Source of the DNA: Talpa occidentalis
Taxonomy: Eukaryota > Chordata > Mammalia > Eulipotyphla > Talpidae
DNA length: 64,000 bases
NCBI RefSeq assembly: GCF_014898055.3
Contig: NW_023601543.1
Location: forward strand, 59,171,566 to 59,235,565
Reading direction: 5' to 3'
Positions 44,974 through 56,799 of this stretch are shown here, in pieces. Made by a program: the position numbers and the translations under genes. How positions within the stretch are numbered: the first letter of the stretch is position 1; every line of letters starts with the position of its first letter. The notes below the pieces were generated by a model that saw only the letters and a list, made by a program, of their open reading frames with translations, was not told where the DNA came from and ran no database searches.

Positions 44974-45919
44974 TACCATCCAGAGGTAGGCTAGGGTGCC
45001 CTTTTGCAAGCAGATTTGTCCTAGTACTATATTTTGACTCATTCATCCAACTCAGATGCAAATTCCTAAAAGAGAGAATGTGTCTTGTAATCCATATTAT
45101 TGTTTTAAAATTTACTCTGAATCTTGTATTTAGTGGATGTTAAGTAAATATCAGCTGACTCACATATCAATATATTCATTAACTCCTCCAACAATTCTTC
45201 ATTTAGGGGGTGGAGCTTGTGGTAGATAAGAGATAACAGTGATCCTATCTTCCAAATGAAAAGGGATAGTCTCTGAGCAAAGATTTTCCAGTCATGTCTT
45301 AAAATCCCCGTAGCTCTGCATTCATTAATTATTTTTACTGAATTACATAAAATCTGCACCATTGGCAAGTCAAGACCACATTGGCTTCAATAGGGCAATG
45401 GGAATTGGAAACTATTAACTTGGGTCTGTTAACTACCAATAATATTCCGGTGCCCAACTATTTTATTCTGTACTGTGGGATACATTGGATCTCCAAATTA
45501 AACACTCACATTATTTCAGGTGAGCTGTCTCTTCTTTTTTCCTCAGATGAGGGTGCCAGCCTCCTCTACCCTACTTCCTCACCCCTTCCTGATCAGTGCC
45601 ATGACTTGAGATTTCCTATCCACTTCTTCCCTGTCAAAGCTGAAGGTAAACAGTCCCTGTTTCTTGTGTAAGAAATAAGTGAGCCTCACCCTAAAAATTT
45701 ATTACTGGCTAGGATGCTCTAATCCAGCTGAGGAGATAAATGTGGAGCTGAAAATTCCATATCTAAGGTCACAACCTAGGCTGATAACCTTGTAGTGAAT
45801 GTGGCTCTAGTTATCTAGTAAACACAGAGTATTTGCATTTGTTATCTAACAGATTCATCATTTTGTAACCATCACTCTTTCTGTATGCTTAGTTGTTGTA
45901 ATCTAGAATCAAGTGGTCC
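44974..45919. other. Unassigned intergenic DNA
   Basis: No gene or nameable repeat. Confidence 0.5.
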
Positions 45920-46085
45920 ACAATATCAGAGGGCACTTGGAGTTCATATGTTAGCTGAATTCATACATTTTATAGATGAGGATACTGAGGCCAGGGAGGT
46001 CACTAGTAAACCTTCTCCAAGGTCAAACGGCAGAAAGGAATGGAGTACAGAACAGAACCCAGGTCTCCCTACCACCAGCCCCGAC
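45920..46085 (-). mobile_element. MIR SINE, reverse orientation
   Basis: TTTATAGATGAGGATACTGA, GGCCAGGGAGGTCACTAGTA and CAGAACCCAGGTCTCCCTA are reverse MIR landmarks. Confidence 0.75.
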
Positions 46086-46361
46086 ACTTCTCCCCATACC
46101 ACCTACATCCTCATCACCACCTATTCTGACACTGAAGAAGCCTACTCACAAAGGCACCTGGTAGCAGAAGGGCCGAGACACCTATCACTTTCCCATTCTT
46201 TCCTTCACTAGATCGAGGGAAGGACTTTGGTAGGAAGATGAAATGGAACGTGAGAGCTGGAAGGGTCTTTGGGTTTGGGTGGTATTTTTCTGGGATTTTA
46301 ACTTTAAGTGTGTGGGACCTTTTTGCACTCCAATTTTTTTCAAAGCAGTCTTTTAATTTTT

Positions 46362-46648
46362 AAAGAAGATTTTTTTTTTATTTATTTATGCATACAAGAG
46401 CTAAGGCTAGGCCAGAGGTGCGGGGTGGGCAGGGGTGGGTGTGTGTTAGAGGATTCACCAGAGACAGAGTGAGGGGGAGAACAGCCAGATTGATTGAAAT
46501 ACACTGCTGAGGGGAGCAGCAGACGAGACAGGAGAGGTCTGCTGTGCCATGTGGGTAGCTCCCTGGCCAGGGATCAAACTCATGCTGCAGTGGCTGCTGA
46601 TAGCTTCATAATGCTGAGACTTAACCCTTTGAGCCACCAGGGAGGCCC
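46362..46648 (-). mobile_element. tRNA-derived SINE, reverse
   Basis: Reverse copy from TTTATTTATGCATACAAGAG to GAGCCACCAGGGAGGCCC. Flanks AGTCTTTTAATTTTT on both sides form the target duplication. Confidence 0.9.
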
Positions 46649-49619
46649 AAAGTCTTTTAATTTTTTTATTAATTGTTTAGCCATGGGTTAAATGGCAGGG
46701 GTTTTCTAAGCAAACTAGGAATAGAAGAAATCTTCTGAAACCTTATAAAGAGCATCTATGAAATATCTACCACTAAGTAGATACTAAACTACTTGTGTGA
46801 ACTACTAAAGACTTTCCTCCTAAGATTGGGAACAAGAGAATACCTTCTTTCATCATGTAGATTTAAGGTTGCTTAAGGATTCCTAAGCAGTAAAATGAGG
46901 CAAGAAAAAGAAATAAAAGGCATAAAATTGAAATGGAAAAATAAAACTGTCATTATTTATAGAGAAGATGATTTTTTACATAGAAAAACGTTAAAGAATT
47001 TATTCAAAAACTAGCAGAATAAGTGAGTTTAACAAGATTATACCATACAAAGTCAATATGGAAAAATAAATTGTACTGCTCTATACTTACCAGTAGACAA
47101 TTGGAAAACGAAATTACAAAAAAAAAACAACTGCATTTGCCTCATCTACATTATACACCTACGAATAAATCTTATCTATGCTTGCTTATAGTACCTTCTA
47201 ATTTAGTATGCTATGAATTTCAATAATTTCCCTAATAAAATTGCTGCTCCAACCCAGTGATTTCTTATCTGCTTCATACTTCTAAATTGTATGTTTCTTA
47301 TTTATCAAATGCATTCAATTAACCATACAATTTGCATCTTTCTTGTAGAAGCACAATGAAATTTATTTAGTAACAGCATTTTTCATTTTATTGAGCATTT
47401 TAAAACTATATTTTATCATGTAAAATGATTATTTTTAAATTCTGGCATACAGAGTTTATTAAATTTTTAAATAGCCAAAACATGGGCACCAGAAGCTGTC
47501 ACTTTTACTAATTTTGACAGTTAAGTTAGTCAATGGAAGCTAAGGAATAGAGAAATAATATTAAAATGAATTTTGTATATCCAGATAAATATGGGACTAA
47601 GTGAAATAATATATTGTTCCTGATAACCAAAAATTAGAGATGCTGTAGGAAATTAGAAATGAGACAATGATTTTCCGGAAGGTGATAGTAAGATCTACTA
47701 GTCAAAAGCTCGGACAAGCAAAATATACCATGAAATGTGCTTATCCAAAATCCAGAAAAAATAGTCTTACAGATATCTACCTAAAGGGAAAATTGCACCA
47801 CTAAAAGCAGAGTAACAGTCTTCTAATTTCTGTGTAGATACAATAAAGATCTAAGTTTAATTTAGGATCATTTTAGGTTATACTTTCAGAAAAACCAGAA
47901 TGTGGGAAAACATGCAGAGTGGATTCATGAGTTAAAATTTTGGCTTATTTTTTGGTCTTGAATTCAGATTGCTTTCCCCCATGCCATTCCCCAGGACTTA
48001 CGAGGACAAAAAGAACTTACGACAACATCTGTATGTCTGTAACAGAGGAGGAAGGACTTCTGCAACATCATCCACAGTACAAAAAGCACACAACCCTTGT
48101 AAGTTTGACCTGATTATAGCGATGTGTTCTAACCACGATTCACTTTGAACGATGCTCCGGATTTTATGAAGAAATGAATATGAAAAGTCTGTCCAAATCA
48201 TTGACAATTGTGCTGCAGTTATGCAAGAAATTGTCCTTGTTTTGGAAAATGCTCTGTGAAGTACTTAGGAGTAAAGGGATGAGATATCATCTACTTACTC
48301 AAATGGTACAGAAAAAAAATATACATCCATGCATCTACACAGAGAAGATGATAAAGCAAATGAGGCAAAATATAAACTATTAGCTTATGTATCTGGGTGA
48401 AGGGTATATAAGAGATACTTAAGTTTGAAATTACATCAAAGTTATATTTCCAAAAATATTTGTCTAAAGCATATATCTTTTATAGCCACTGATACAAGCT
48501 ACCTGCAAAAATCATGTTTTAATGTTTTTAAATCTGAATTGGACACTACATAGGAGGTTTCAAGTGATTTTTCTAATATAGAGCCATCACCTATCATGTT
48601 TTCACAATGACCCCATTATATTCCTTGAGGCTCCAAGCAAAGTTCATCTCTTTAATTAAACAAAGTTGAACAAACGTTTTATCAAAAATAATTTGGAAGT
48701 TGCCTGTCAATATGGCCAAATGGCCCCAGGAAAAAATGATTGTTTCCCTAAGCTAGAAAGGAATGAGAAATCGTGGTGTAGAAGAGCATTCTTGTTAAAA
48801 TAAGTGTTGTTAGAGGATAAATCTTTAATTTTATAAATATTTGAGAGTTGGCTAGGTAGAAGAGGGAGGTCTAACAAGGGTCAAAGTAAAGGCTGAGAGA
48901 TGAGAACATATGGAAATAATAACAATTAAGAAAAAATCATATTTAGTGGAGCCAGCCCTGAGACTTAGCTTTTAGATTGGAGAGTACAAACTATTTTCCC
49001 CCGTTGATGTAACAATAAAGGAAGTGGCATCCAAAATAAGTCTTGTTACATAAAAATGCCAAAGCATGGGGTGAAAAACAGGAGTATATGCAAACCTGGT
49101 GAGAAAATGAGTCCAAGGATATACAATGGCTTTAAAAAAAAAAAAAAAAGCAGAGGAAAATTACCCATAATTTGTTTGAATTAGAATCTTCAACTCAGTG
49201 CAGCTTAATTTCTCTCCTTGATGAAATGAGTTTATTCTTGCTGCTATTTTCTTTTAAAGATGTGATCATTTATCAAATTATTGTTCCAGAGTGAAACAGA
49301 ACGTATGAATTGTCACGTTTCTCAGTGGAAACTGCATGGAATCCTATGACCTGGTCTCAAATGCCATATGTCAGCATTTCCGCATTGTATTGGTTGAAGC
49401 AGCCCCAAAGGGAACTCAGATTCAAGGGTAGTGGATATAGGCCCTACCTGTGGAAGGAAGGAGAACTGTCAAGGAATGAATGATCATGTTTTACAATTGC
49501 CATACTGCGTGATTGACACATATTTCTCAGTGCTTCCTTTGAACCTGCTGTGTCTGCAGTTTCCACCCATTCGGATTTCTACAAAGTTAGAGTTCATTGT
49601 CATTTCCCATGGATGTTCC
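46649..49619. other. Long repeat-poor, AT-rich stretch
   Basis: About 3 kb without a gene or a recognised repeat, apart from an A-run at 49133-49149. Open frames are short and unrelated to any family I know. Part of it could be conserved noncoding DNA. Confidence 0.5.
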
Positions 49620-50031
49620 TCAGTTAACCATTGTATTGGTTTCAAATTTAATAGCTTAAAACAATACAAATTTATTTTCTTACAATTCTGGAGGTCAGAA
49701 GTCTAAAATGGGCCTTTTGGGGTTAAAGTTCAAGGCATCCTTTGACAGAGTTGTGTTCCTTCAGAAATTTCCATGGACAACTCCATTTTCTTGTGTTTTC
49801 CAATTTCTAGTGTTACCTGTATTCCTTGATTTGTGATCCCTTCATCTATCTCTCCATCTTCAAAGTCATTGGGTGCCTAGATAATACAAGACAATTTCTT
49901 CATCTTTAGATCTTTAATTTATTCACATCTATAAAGACCCTTTTACCATGTAAAGTTAAACATTCATAGGTTCGGGAGATTAGAATGTGAATATCTTTGG
50001 GGGTTTGTTATTCTGCCTACCAATGTGATGT
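49620..50031 (-). mobile_element. MLT1-type LTR (ERVL-MaLR), reverse
   Basis: AATAGCTTAAAACAATACAA, TTACAATTCTGGAGGTCAGA, AGTCTAAAATGGGCC, CATAGGTTCGGGAGATTAG and GGGTTTGTTATTCTGCCTAC are the reverse complement of the MLT1 consensus landmarks. Confidence 0.85.
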
Positions 50032-50130
50032 TGCTGGAAGCTATATGTAGTCTGCCTTGAGAACCCGGCAGTTACAGTGCATTACCTTGTAATATGGGTC
50101 TTATGATTTGTTGGCTAAAGAGATGCTCTT

Positions 50131-50340
50131 TTTTAAAAAAGATTTATTTATTTATACAAGAACTGGGGTACAGGCCAGAAGCATAGGAGGGTGAGAGAAT
50201 TCACCAGAGACAGAGACAGGAGAGGTCTGCCGTGCCATGTGGGTAGCTCCCTGACCAGTCTGGAATTGAATTCGCACTGCAGAGGCTTCGGACAGCTTCA
50301 CAGTGCTGACTCAACCTGCTGCGCCACTGGGGACCCCCCC
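50131..50340 (-). mobile_element. tRNA-derived SINE with internal deletion
   Basis: Reverse copy whose middle is missing: CACCAGAGACAGAG runs straight into ACAGGAGAGGTCTGC. The roughly 60-70 bp normally between, including the gaggggagcag block, are gone. The breakpoints lie at short GAGACAG repeats. Flanks AGATGCTCTT and AGAAGCTCTT are near-identical. Confidence 0.85.
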
Positions 50341-50524
50341 AAAAAAGAAGCTCTTAAAGAAACCAGATGCAATATCTGTTTCTTTTAGCTTTTGAAAATG
50401 GTACTACAAGTTGGATGTTATCACCCATCCCAATTTTATTAGCTTAGTCTTGCATTTAGAGTAGTTTGAGGCAATTTCTAATTATCAGACTTTTGTGAAA
50501 GATACTTGATTTTATTTTCTAATT

Positions 50525-50772
50525 GTGTGTGTGTCAATTTTTTTTAATTGAAGTACCATTATTTTACATCTTTGCTAGTGTTTTGACAGTATAGGATTTC
50601 TCCATAGGTATAGTCACCATTGGACTCCCACCACCAAAACATCCATAGTCCTCCACTATAGCCCATTGTGCTCTTTCCTCCCACCCCTATTCTCACCCCT
50701 CTCCCTCCTTCTCTTCTGGATGCCTGAGATCTATGATGAGTTTTCAAGGTTTGGTTTTAATGGCCATCTTTA
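50525..50772 (-). mobile_element. Old L1 3' UTR, left half
   Basis: TTAATTGAAGTACCATTATT, TTTGCTAGTGTTTTGACAGT and CACCATTGGACTCCCACCA are an old L1 tail in reverse. It is separated from its continuation at 52646 by the younger L1. The same 3' UTR type appears at 54245. Confidence 0.8.
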
Positions 50773-50778
50773 TTTATT

Positions 50779-50781
<3 letters not shown>

Positions 50782-50820
<39 letters not shown>

Positions 50821-50838
50821 TTTTTTTTTTTTTTTAGT
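50782..50838. repeat. (TA)n and poly-T tract
   Basis: About 20 TA units are followed by TTTATT and a long T run. They form the terminal A-tail of the L1 unit on the minus strand, partly converted to a microsatellite. Confidence 0.9.
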
Positions 50839-51248
50839 AGGCACCTTTCAAGTATTCAGTGGCCACATGTGGCTTTTGGTTACACTTTGGGGCACTGTAC
50901 TTTCCACAATAACAGAAAGTTTATTGGAATGTGCTATTCTAGAGGATTTGGTTGATATTGTAGACAGTGGTTCTTTTTGTTGTTCAATCTTTCTCATTTA
51001 TTTATGGTATTACTAAGATTCAGTAACAATGTTTTGCTCTTCAATTACTTAATGGGTGAATTACATTTTTTTTTTAAATATTAAATTTTATTTTTATATT
51101 CCCCCATACAATTGCAAACGCCCCATTCTGACCCCAATCCTTCCCCTCCCGCCCCCCACCCCCCAAAAGTGTCTCTGGTTCATAGTTTTTTGTTGATTTT
51201 GATTTTCACTTTCTTATATTCATTTTCCTGGTCCCTTATTTAAGTTTT

Positions 51249-52577
51249 CTAGATTCCTGCTATGAGTGAGACCATCCGGTATTTTTCTTTTTCTTTTTGG
51301 CTTATTTCGCTGAGCATGATCCCTTCCAGTGCCATCCATGTTGCTGCAAATTGCATGTGTTTATCTTTTTTGAATGCTGAGTAATATTCCATGGTATATA
51401 TGTACCACATCTTCTTGATCCAGTCATCTATTTTTGGGCATTTGGGTTGTTTCCAAAGCTTAGCTATTGTAAACAGTGCTGCTATAAACATAGGAGTGCA
51501 GGTGCTCTTTGGAATTGATGTTTCTGTGTCCTTTGGGTAAATACCTAGGAGTGGAATTGCTGGATCATATGGAAGCTCTATGTTTAGTAGGTCCAGAAAT
51601 CTCCACACAGCTCTCCATAGTGGTTGGACCAGTTTGCACTCCCACCAACAGTGCACAAGAGTTCCTTTTTCTCCACATCCTCGCCAACATTTGTTGTTGC
51701 TAGTTTTTTTAATATGTGCCATTCTCACTGGTGTGAGATGGTATCTCATGGTAGTTTTGATTTGCATTTCCCTGATGACAAGTGATGTTGAACATTTTTT
51801 CATATGTCTGTTGGCCATTTGCATTTCCTCTTCAGAGAAGTTTCTTTTTAGCTCTTCTGCCCATTTTTTGACTGGATTATTTTCTTTGTTGTTGCTGAGT
51901 CTCATCAGCTCTTTGCAGATTTTTGTGATCAGTCCTTTATCATTAGTGTTGGGTGCAAAAATGTTCTCCCAGTTGGTGGGGTTTCTCTTTGTTTTTGTTA
52001 TTGTCTCTTTTGCTGTGCAGAAGCTCTTTAATTTGATGTAGTCCCAGCTGTTTATCTTTGCCTTCACTATCACTGCTTTGGGTGATGAATCTGTAAAGAT
52101 GTCTTTGAGGTGCATATCATGTAGTGTTTTGCCTATATTTCCTTCTATGTATTTTATGGTTTCAGGTCTTATGTCTAGTTCTTTAATCCATTTTGAGTTG
52201 GTTTTTGTGTATGGTGTGAGGTAGTAGTCAAGCTTCATTCTTTTGCATGTAGCGACCCAGTTTTCCCAGCACCATTTATTGAACAAACTTTCTTTGCTCC
52301 AATGCATATTTTTTGCTCCTTTGTCAAAGATTAGTTGACCAAAATCCGTGGGTTTATTTCTGGATTTTTCTATTCGATTCCATTGGTCTGTGTGTCTGTT
52401 CTTGTGCCAATACCATGCAGTTTTGATGATTATGGCTTTGTAGTATAGTTTGAAGTCTGGGAGTGTGATGCCTCCATTTCCTTCTTTTTTTTTCAGTAGA
52501 GCTTTGGCTATTCGGGGTTTTTGGTGATTCCATATGAATTTCATCAATAATTGTTCTATTTCTTTGAAGAATGCCAT
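51249..52577 (-). CDS. L1 ORF2 C-terminal part, 5'-truncated
   Basis: This 442-codon frame is the only long open frame in the window. It encodes the part of L1 ORF2p after the reverse transcriptase core. Near the start lies the [17 protein letters not shown] block; the Cys-rich segment C-X3-C-X7-H-X4-C follows at residues 297-314 ([18 protein letters not shown]), and the usual L1 end [14 protein letters not shown] closes it. The frame stays open upstream of the first Met to the 5' truncation at 52631, so that Met is not a true start. In full-length L1 this protein nicks target DNA and reverse-transcribes L1 RNA. Endonuclease, polymerase motifs and promoter are absent here, so the copy cannot move. 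The intact frame suggests a recent insertion. Confidence 0.9.
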   Translation of the reverse strand: MAFFKEIEQLLMKFIWNHQKPRIAKALLKKKEGNGGITLPDFKLYYKAIIIKTAWYWHKNRHTDQWNRIEKSRNKPTDFGQLIFDKGAKNMHWSKESLFNKWCWENWVATCKRMKLDYYLTPYTKTNSKWIKELDIRPETIKYIEGNIGKTLHDMHLKDIFTDSSPKAVIVKAKINSWDYIKLKSFCTAKETITKTKRNPTNWENIFAPNTNDKGLITKICKELMRLSNNKENNPVKKWAEELKRNFSEEEMQMANRHMKKCSTSLVIREMQIKTTMRYHLTPVRMAHIKKTSNNKCWRGCGEKGTLVHCWWECKLVQPLWRAVWRFLDLLNIELPYDPAIPLLGIYPKDTETSIPKSTCTPMFIAALFTIAKLWKQPKCPKIDDWIKKMWYIYTMEYYSAFKKDKHMQFAATWMALEGIMLSEISQKEKEKYRMVSLIAGI

Positions 52578-52645
52578 TGAGATTTTGATTGGAATAGCAT
52601 TGAATCTGTATATTGCTTTTGGTAGGATGGAATGGCCATCTTTAA

Positions 52646-52860
52646 TCCTTTGGTTTCTCTATAAGCAACATATATGTGATGCCATCTGGTATTTATCATT
52701 CTCCTGCTGGCTTATTTCACTTAGCATAATCCCTTCCTGCTCCAAATGGTTGCTACGAAGGCATGAGTTTATCTTTTTTGATTGATGAATAGTATTCCAT
52801 TGGGTATATATGCCATATCTATTTGATCCACAACTCTGTTTTGGAGCACTTAGATTCTAT
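52646..52860 (-). mobile_element. Old L1, right half
   Basis: TCCTTTGGTTTCTCTATAAG, CTGGCTTATTTCACTTAGCA and AGTATTCCATTGGGTATATA continue the L1 that stops at 50772. The right limit is uncertain. Confidence 0.8.
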
Positions 52861-54244
52861 GGCAATTGTGCTTTCCAGACTTTATTCCAGTGACTTTCAC
52901 AGAGTAAATGTTCAAATAATGTGAGTTGAATGAAATGGATATCTATGTCACTGATGAAAATATTGTACATGCTTTCATGCTTTGTGATGTGTGCCTTTAT
53001 GCTAAAAAATATAACCCATAACATGTTTTCTTGACAGTATTTGCTTTCTGAGCACAATCATTTGGGTGATGTTTGTTATACTGAGAGCACTAAAATACAA
53101 GATTTCTGGGCAACTGGCAGCGATCTGACACTGACCTTCTGAAATAAGACTTTTGACACTTCTGTATCACCAATGATAAAATTCATGACATCAAAGGACT
53201 TTTCCAAGGAGTGTGTTTATTAATGGAAAAGAGATGTAAACATCTCAACAAATTGCAGTAGAGTTCTGATGTTTACCTTCAATTTCTCATAGCTGAAACC
53301 CTTGACCAGGTCTGGCTAAAGTAAATCCCCCTATTTGGATTTTGTTTGTATTTTCATTTTTCGTCTACTGATTAACCATGGTGGCCAAGTCCTCTCTTCA
53401 TCTGTGTTAAGCCATGTCACTCTACTCATTTTTTCATATTAGTACTGATAGGTAAATTACAGGGAATTCTTGGTTTCTCTCTGCCAGCACTCCAAGTTAA
53501 CTTCACATCACGATGCCTACATCACTGATGGTTCTATAGCTATTTCCACTTGCTAATGAAGAGAGACATGCAAAAAATGGAAACTTTAAAAGGATGACTC
53601 CACATTAATTTTCCCATTGAAAAAATCATTCCCATTCTGTGCTTGGAAAGAAGGGTTTTATATATCAATCTCATATTTAGAAGAAACAAATGACTTAAGT
53701 TGAATTCTTGCTGAAGATTGAAATTCTTTTTCAAAGCTAAGAATCCACACAATTTATGCACATAATCCATGTCATAATCACCAACTTCTTCTGGTCGACA
53801 AGTGGCTATAAAAGCTACTTTTTCTTGAACACTGGGTTTTCAAATGGTCAGGCAACTGGCCATGCCCAGTGGGTTGCCACAGAACTGCAGCAAGGGTGGG
53901 AAATTTCTCAGAAGAAACGTCGAGTGATTCAAGTGATTCTGTCCTTAACAGAGAGCCAAGAGCTGCTAGAAAGCAAACGTTTAAGAATCTACAAAACCCC
54001 AAAGACTGTCCTGAATGTCAGTTGCTAGAGGCAGGTAGAAGCCTAGAAACAGAGATAGCAAGAAATGGAAATGGGTAGAAAATAGTAAACGGAGGGTATT
54101 CTAGAGCAAGGACTTAGGAGCGACCATCCGTACTTTGCCTTTGCATGTAGTCAAGTGACATTTGTTCACTCTCAGGTTACTCCCTATTTGTCCTTCCACA
54201 CTCATTCCCCTCCACCCTGACTTGAACCCATTCATTTACTTATT
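52861..54244. other. Unassigned intergenic DNA
   Basis: No gene. Open frames at 53756-54028 (90 codons) and on other strands have no recognised domain. Confidence 0.5.
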
Positions 54245-54430
54245 TTCCCACTTTTTTTTTGAAGTGCTATAGTTTCACACCTTTGCTAGTGTTTTGACAA
54301 TATAGGATCTCCTCCTTCACCTGTAGACACTATAGCACTCCCACCACCCGTTGAGTCATAGTCTTCCAGTATAGTCCACTTAGGTTGTATCCCAGGTTCC
54401 CTTGCTCTCTGGATTCCAGATGGGTTTGGT
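54245..54430 (-). mobile_element. Old L1 3' UTR fragment
   Basis: CACCTTTGCTAGTGTTTTGA, CAATATAGGATCTCC and ACTATAGCACTCCCACCACC match the L1 tail at 50525-50772. Confidence 0.75.
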
Positions 54431-55245
54431 CAATGGAAGTCACCAGCAAGAGATTTGAGAGCAGGAGCAGAGAAAGAGCTCAGAGTATGTATTTGCCCTG
54501 ACTCCCACTCTGCCAAGTTGCAGATTGGTAGTGACTGAATTTTACTGGTGTCCTTGGCTCCTGTTTAGTAGCTCTTGCAATAGCTACAGTGCCACTGGGT
54601 TCCTACAATTCCTTCCTTCCACTTGCCCCCTCAGGACTCAGGGTAATTCTCATGTACACTTTCCAAGGTACTTCACTGTACACCACTGGTTCACATTTCC
54701 ATGCTTTCATCTTTGTAAATATCACCATTATTAAATTTTTTTCAGAATTCCATTTGGATATGCCTTCTGCTTCCTGTTGCTGAAACCCCACATGATAGTA
54801 AATGAAATGAAAACTAAAGTTGACAAGAACATCAAATATTTCTGAATGGTGTTGTTATCTGTTAGTAAGCATTGCTTCTGTGCTGTAAGACATGCTTTTG
54901 TATAAAATTTGTGATATATAGAGAAAATATTGTGTTCCTGACTTTTAGTGGCTTATGGTTTGCCAAGATGACAGGATTGAGCACACAAAATATTTTAACA
55001 CCATCGTGCTACAGGGCTGGTAAATGTAACAGAGGACTAACCCAAGTTCACTTGGAGTTTTCAGGAAAATTCTTTACTGGCAACACTAAGAATGAATCAG
55101 TGCCAGATTGATGATCCATTATTTCCCTTGATTTCATGAAGACTGAGATCTCCTTTCATCCTCAGCAGACATCTAAGCAAGGATCCACCCTGCTTATTAG
55201 TTCTTGATATCTTTATCATATAATCCCTTCCTGAATCAAGCCTGT
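54431..55245. other. Unassigned intergenic DNA
   Basis: No gene or nameable repeat. Confidence 0.45.
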
Positions 55246-55740
55246 CTTGGGTCAAGCTTCCCAGAGCAGAATAGAAACTATTTACGAAGGAAGTGCTCCC
55301 AGGAGAAACCAGTCAAGAAGTGGGAAAAGCAGGACAGAAAAGACTGTTTGACTTCAAGCGATGTCCCAGTCTCAGTCTGATTCCATGGGAAGCTTAAAAG
55401 TGTAAGTTATGCCTCAGAACTTGCTTCCCTTGTGACAAGGGAAGGGGAAGCTTTCATTCATCTGTAACAGTTAGTTATTGCTTATGGGCAGCCTGAGGTT
55501 GGAAGGTTGAGTGGGAAGGAGCACAAGTCTCTCTGGCTCCCAACAGGGCCAATGAAGTTGACCAGTAGCTCGAGAGTAGGTCTTTGAAGTCAGTTGCAGA
55601 TTTGACTTCCAGCAAAACTTGCAGAAAGGAGGGAATGGATACATAGAATCCATAAAGAAAAGTCTCAGAGATCTGACCAGAGCACCAGCAGCATCTGCTA
55701 TAGAGTCCTTCCATAGTCACATCTGCAACTGGTGAACATA
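55246..55740. mobile_element. Possible old LTR-type repeat
   Basis: Phrases such as ATAGAAACTATTTACGAAGG and CAAGTCTCTCTGGCTCCCAA followed by CAGGGCCAATGAAGTTGACC look like an old eutherian repeat, perhaps an ERVL-type LTR. I cannot name it, and no coding part is evident. Confidence 0.35.
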
Positions 55741-56799
55741 CAGTTAAGCAAAATCAGGAAAAAGCCAACAAGCACAATTTTCTTCATGTGTGCATTTTTA
55801 GGTTCTGGAGGCTTTGCAAGATATTATGCGTGACGTCTTGTATCTAAGGTGACCACCGGTATCCTAGGATGCTGGATTTTCAGTGTTTTAAAACCCAGAT
55901 GGTCCAGGGTAACCTGAAACTGTTGGTCACACTACCTGTACCTGCCGCTCAACACGGAGGTTGTCTCATGGAAGATCTAATCTAAAATCTAATTAGAGTT
56001 TTGGAAGGTTGCAAGGCTTCCCTGATATGGAACCAGGTAGTCTCCCTAGCTGTACTGAGAGCAGGACTCTGGAAACCTGGAAAGAAATTGAGTCTCAACA
56101 AGGGGAACTGGGGCTGCAAAGGATGGGAGAGCTGCAGCTTTGCATTGTCTTTTAGTTACAGCAATGACCTTTATCACGCAGAGCAGAATGGAGTGCCCTT
56201 GTCACCATGCTCTTTTGCCAAAGACCTTGAATCCCTGGGATAGGAGAGGGTACAAAGATTCTCTACAGAGGCTCACGGTAGTGGAATTGGCTCAGGATCA
56301 GGGACTCTCCACGGACCTTTCTTGGGACATTTCTCCCAGAAAAAATTCTCAGAACAGTGCTTTCTTTCCTGCTCCTTATTCTCCAAGGAGAAGGGGAGGG
56401 AGGGGGAAAAAATTTTGACATAGTTTGAATTTTTTGTGTATCATTGATGTGATGTAAATTTCCATTTAGCAATATTCTTGCTTAGCTTTGTTTCCAGTCT
56501 GATGTGAATGACGATGAGTAATAACACTTCAACTTTTATCACTTTTCCATATGAGAAAATATGCCATTTTAGTGTTTTTTTTTTTTTTTTTTTTTGAAAA
56601 GGGAAACAAAAGGTGAATCACGACTTCAGTGTTTAAGTTATATGCAGATGAAAAATTTTCTAAAGGATGCTGTCATGATTTTACCCTGGATAAGCTGAAA
56701 ATGTTTCAATGTGAGGGTTTTGTGTTATTGAATTAGAGATAAGTTTGTGGGCAGGTGTCAATTGAAATTGTAAGAATCTTTTGGAGTTAGTGATTCCAG
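55741..56799. other. Unassigned intergenic DNA
   Basis: No gene. A poly-T run lies at 56575-56595. Confidence 0.5.

Larger units (their letters stand above)
50773..52631 (-). mobile_element. Young 5'-truncated L1 with apparent 3' transduction
   Basis: The 14-bp AATGGCCATCTTTA (50759-50772 and 52632-52645) flanks the whole unit. Joining the outer flanks rebuilds an unbroken older L1. Inside, L1 proper spans about 51065-52631: the 3' half of ORF2, a C-rich 3' UTR and a first A-tract at about 51067-51095. Beyond the L1 end come about 225 bp of non-L1 DNA (50838-51064) and then a second, long A/TA-rich tail (50773-50837). Non-L1 DNA between the L1 end and the terminal tail, inside the target duplication, is the hallmark of 3' transduction. 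Confidence 0.85.

Noticed and set aside
53756..54078. Overlapping frames rich in Lys and Glu, considered as a processed pseudogene
   Set aside because: I could not match them to any known protein and saw no A-tail or target duplication.
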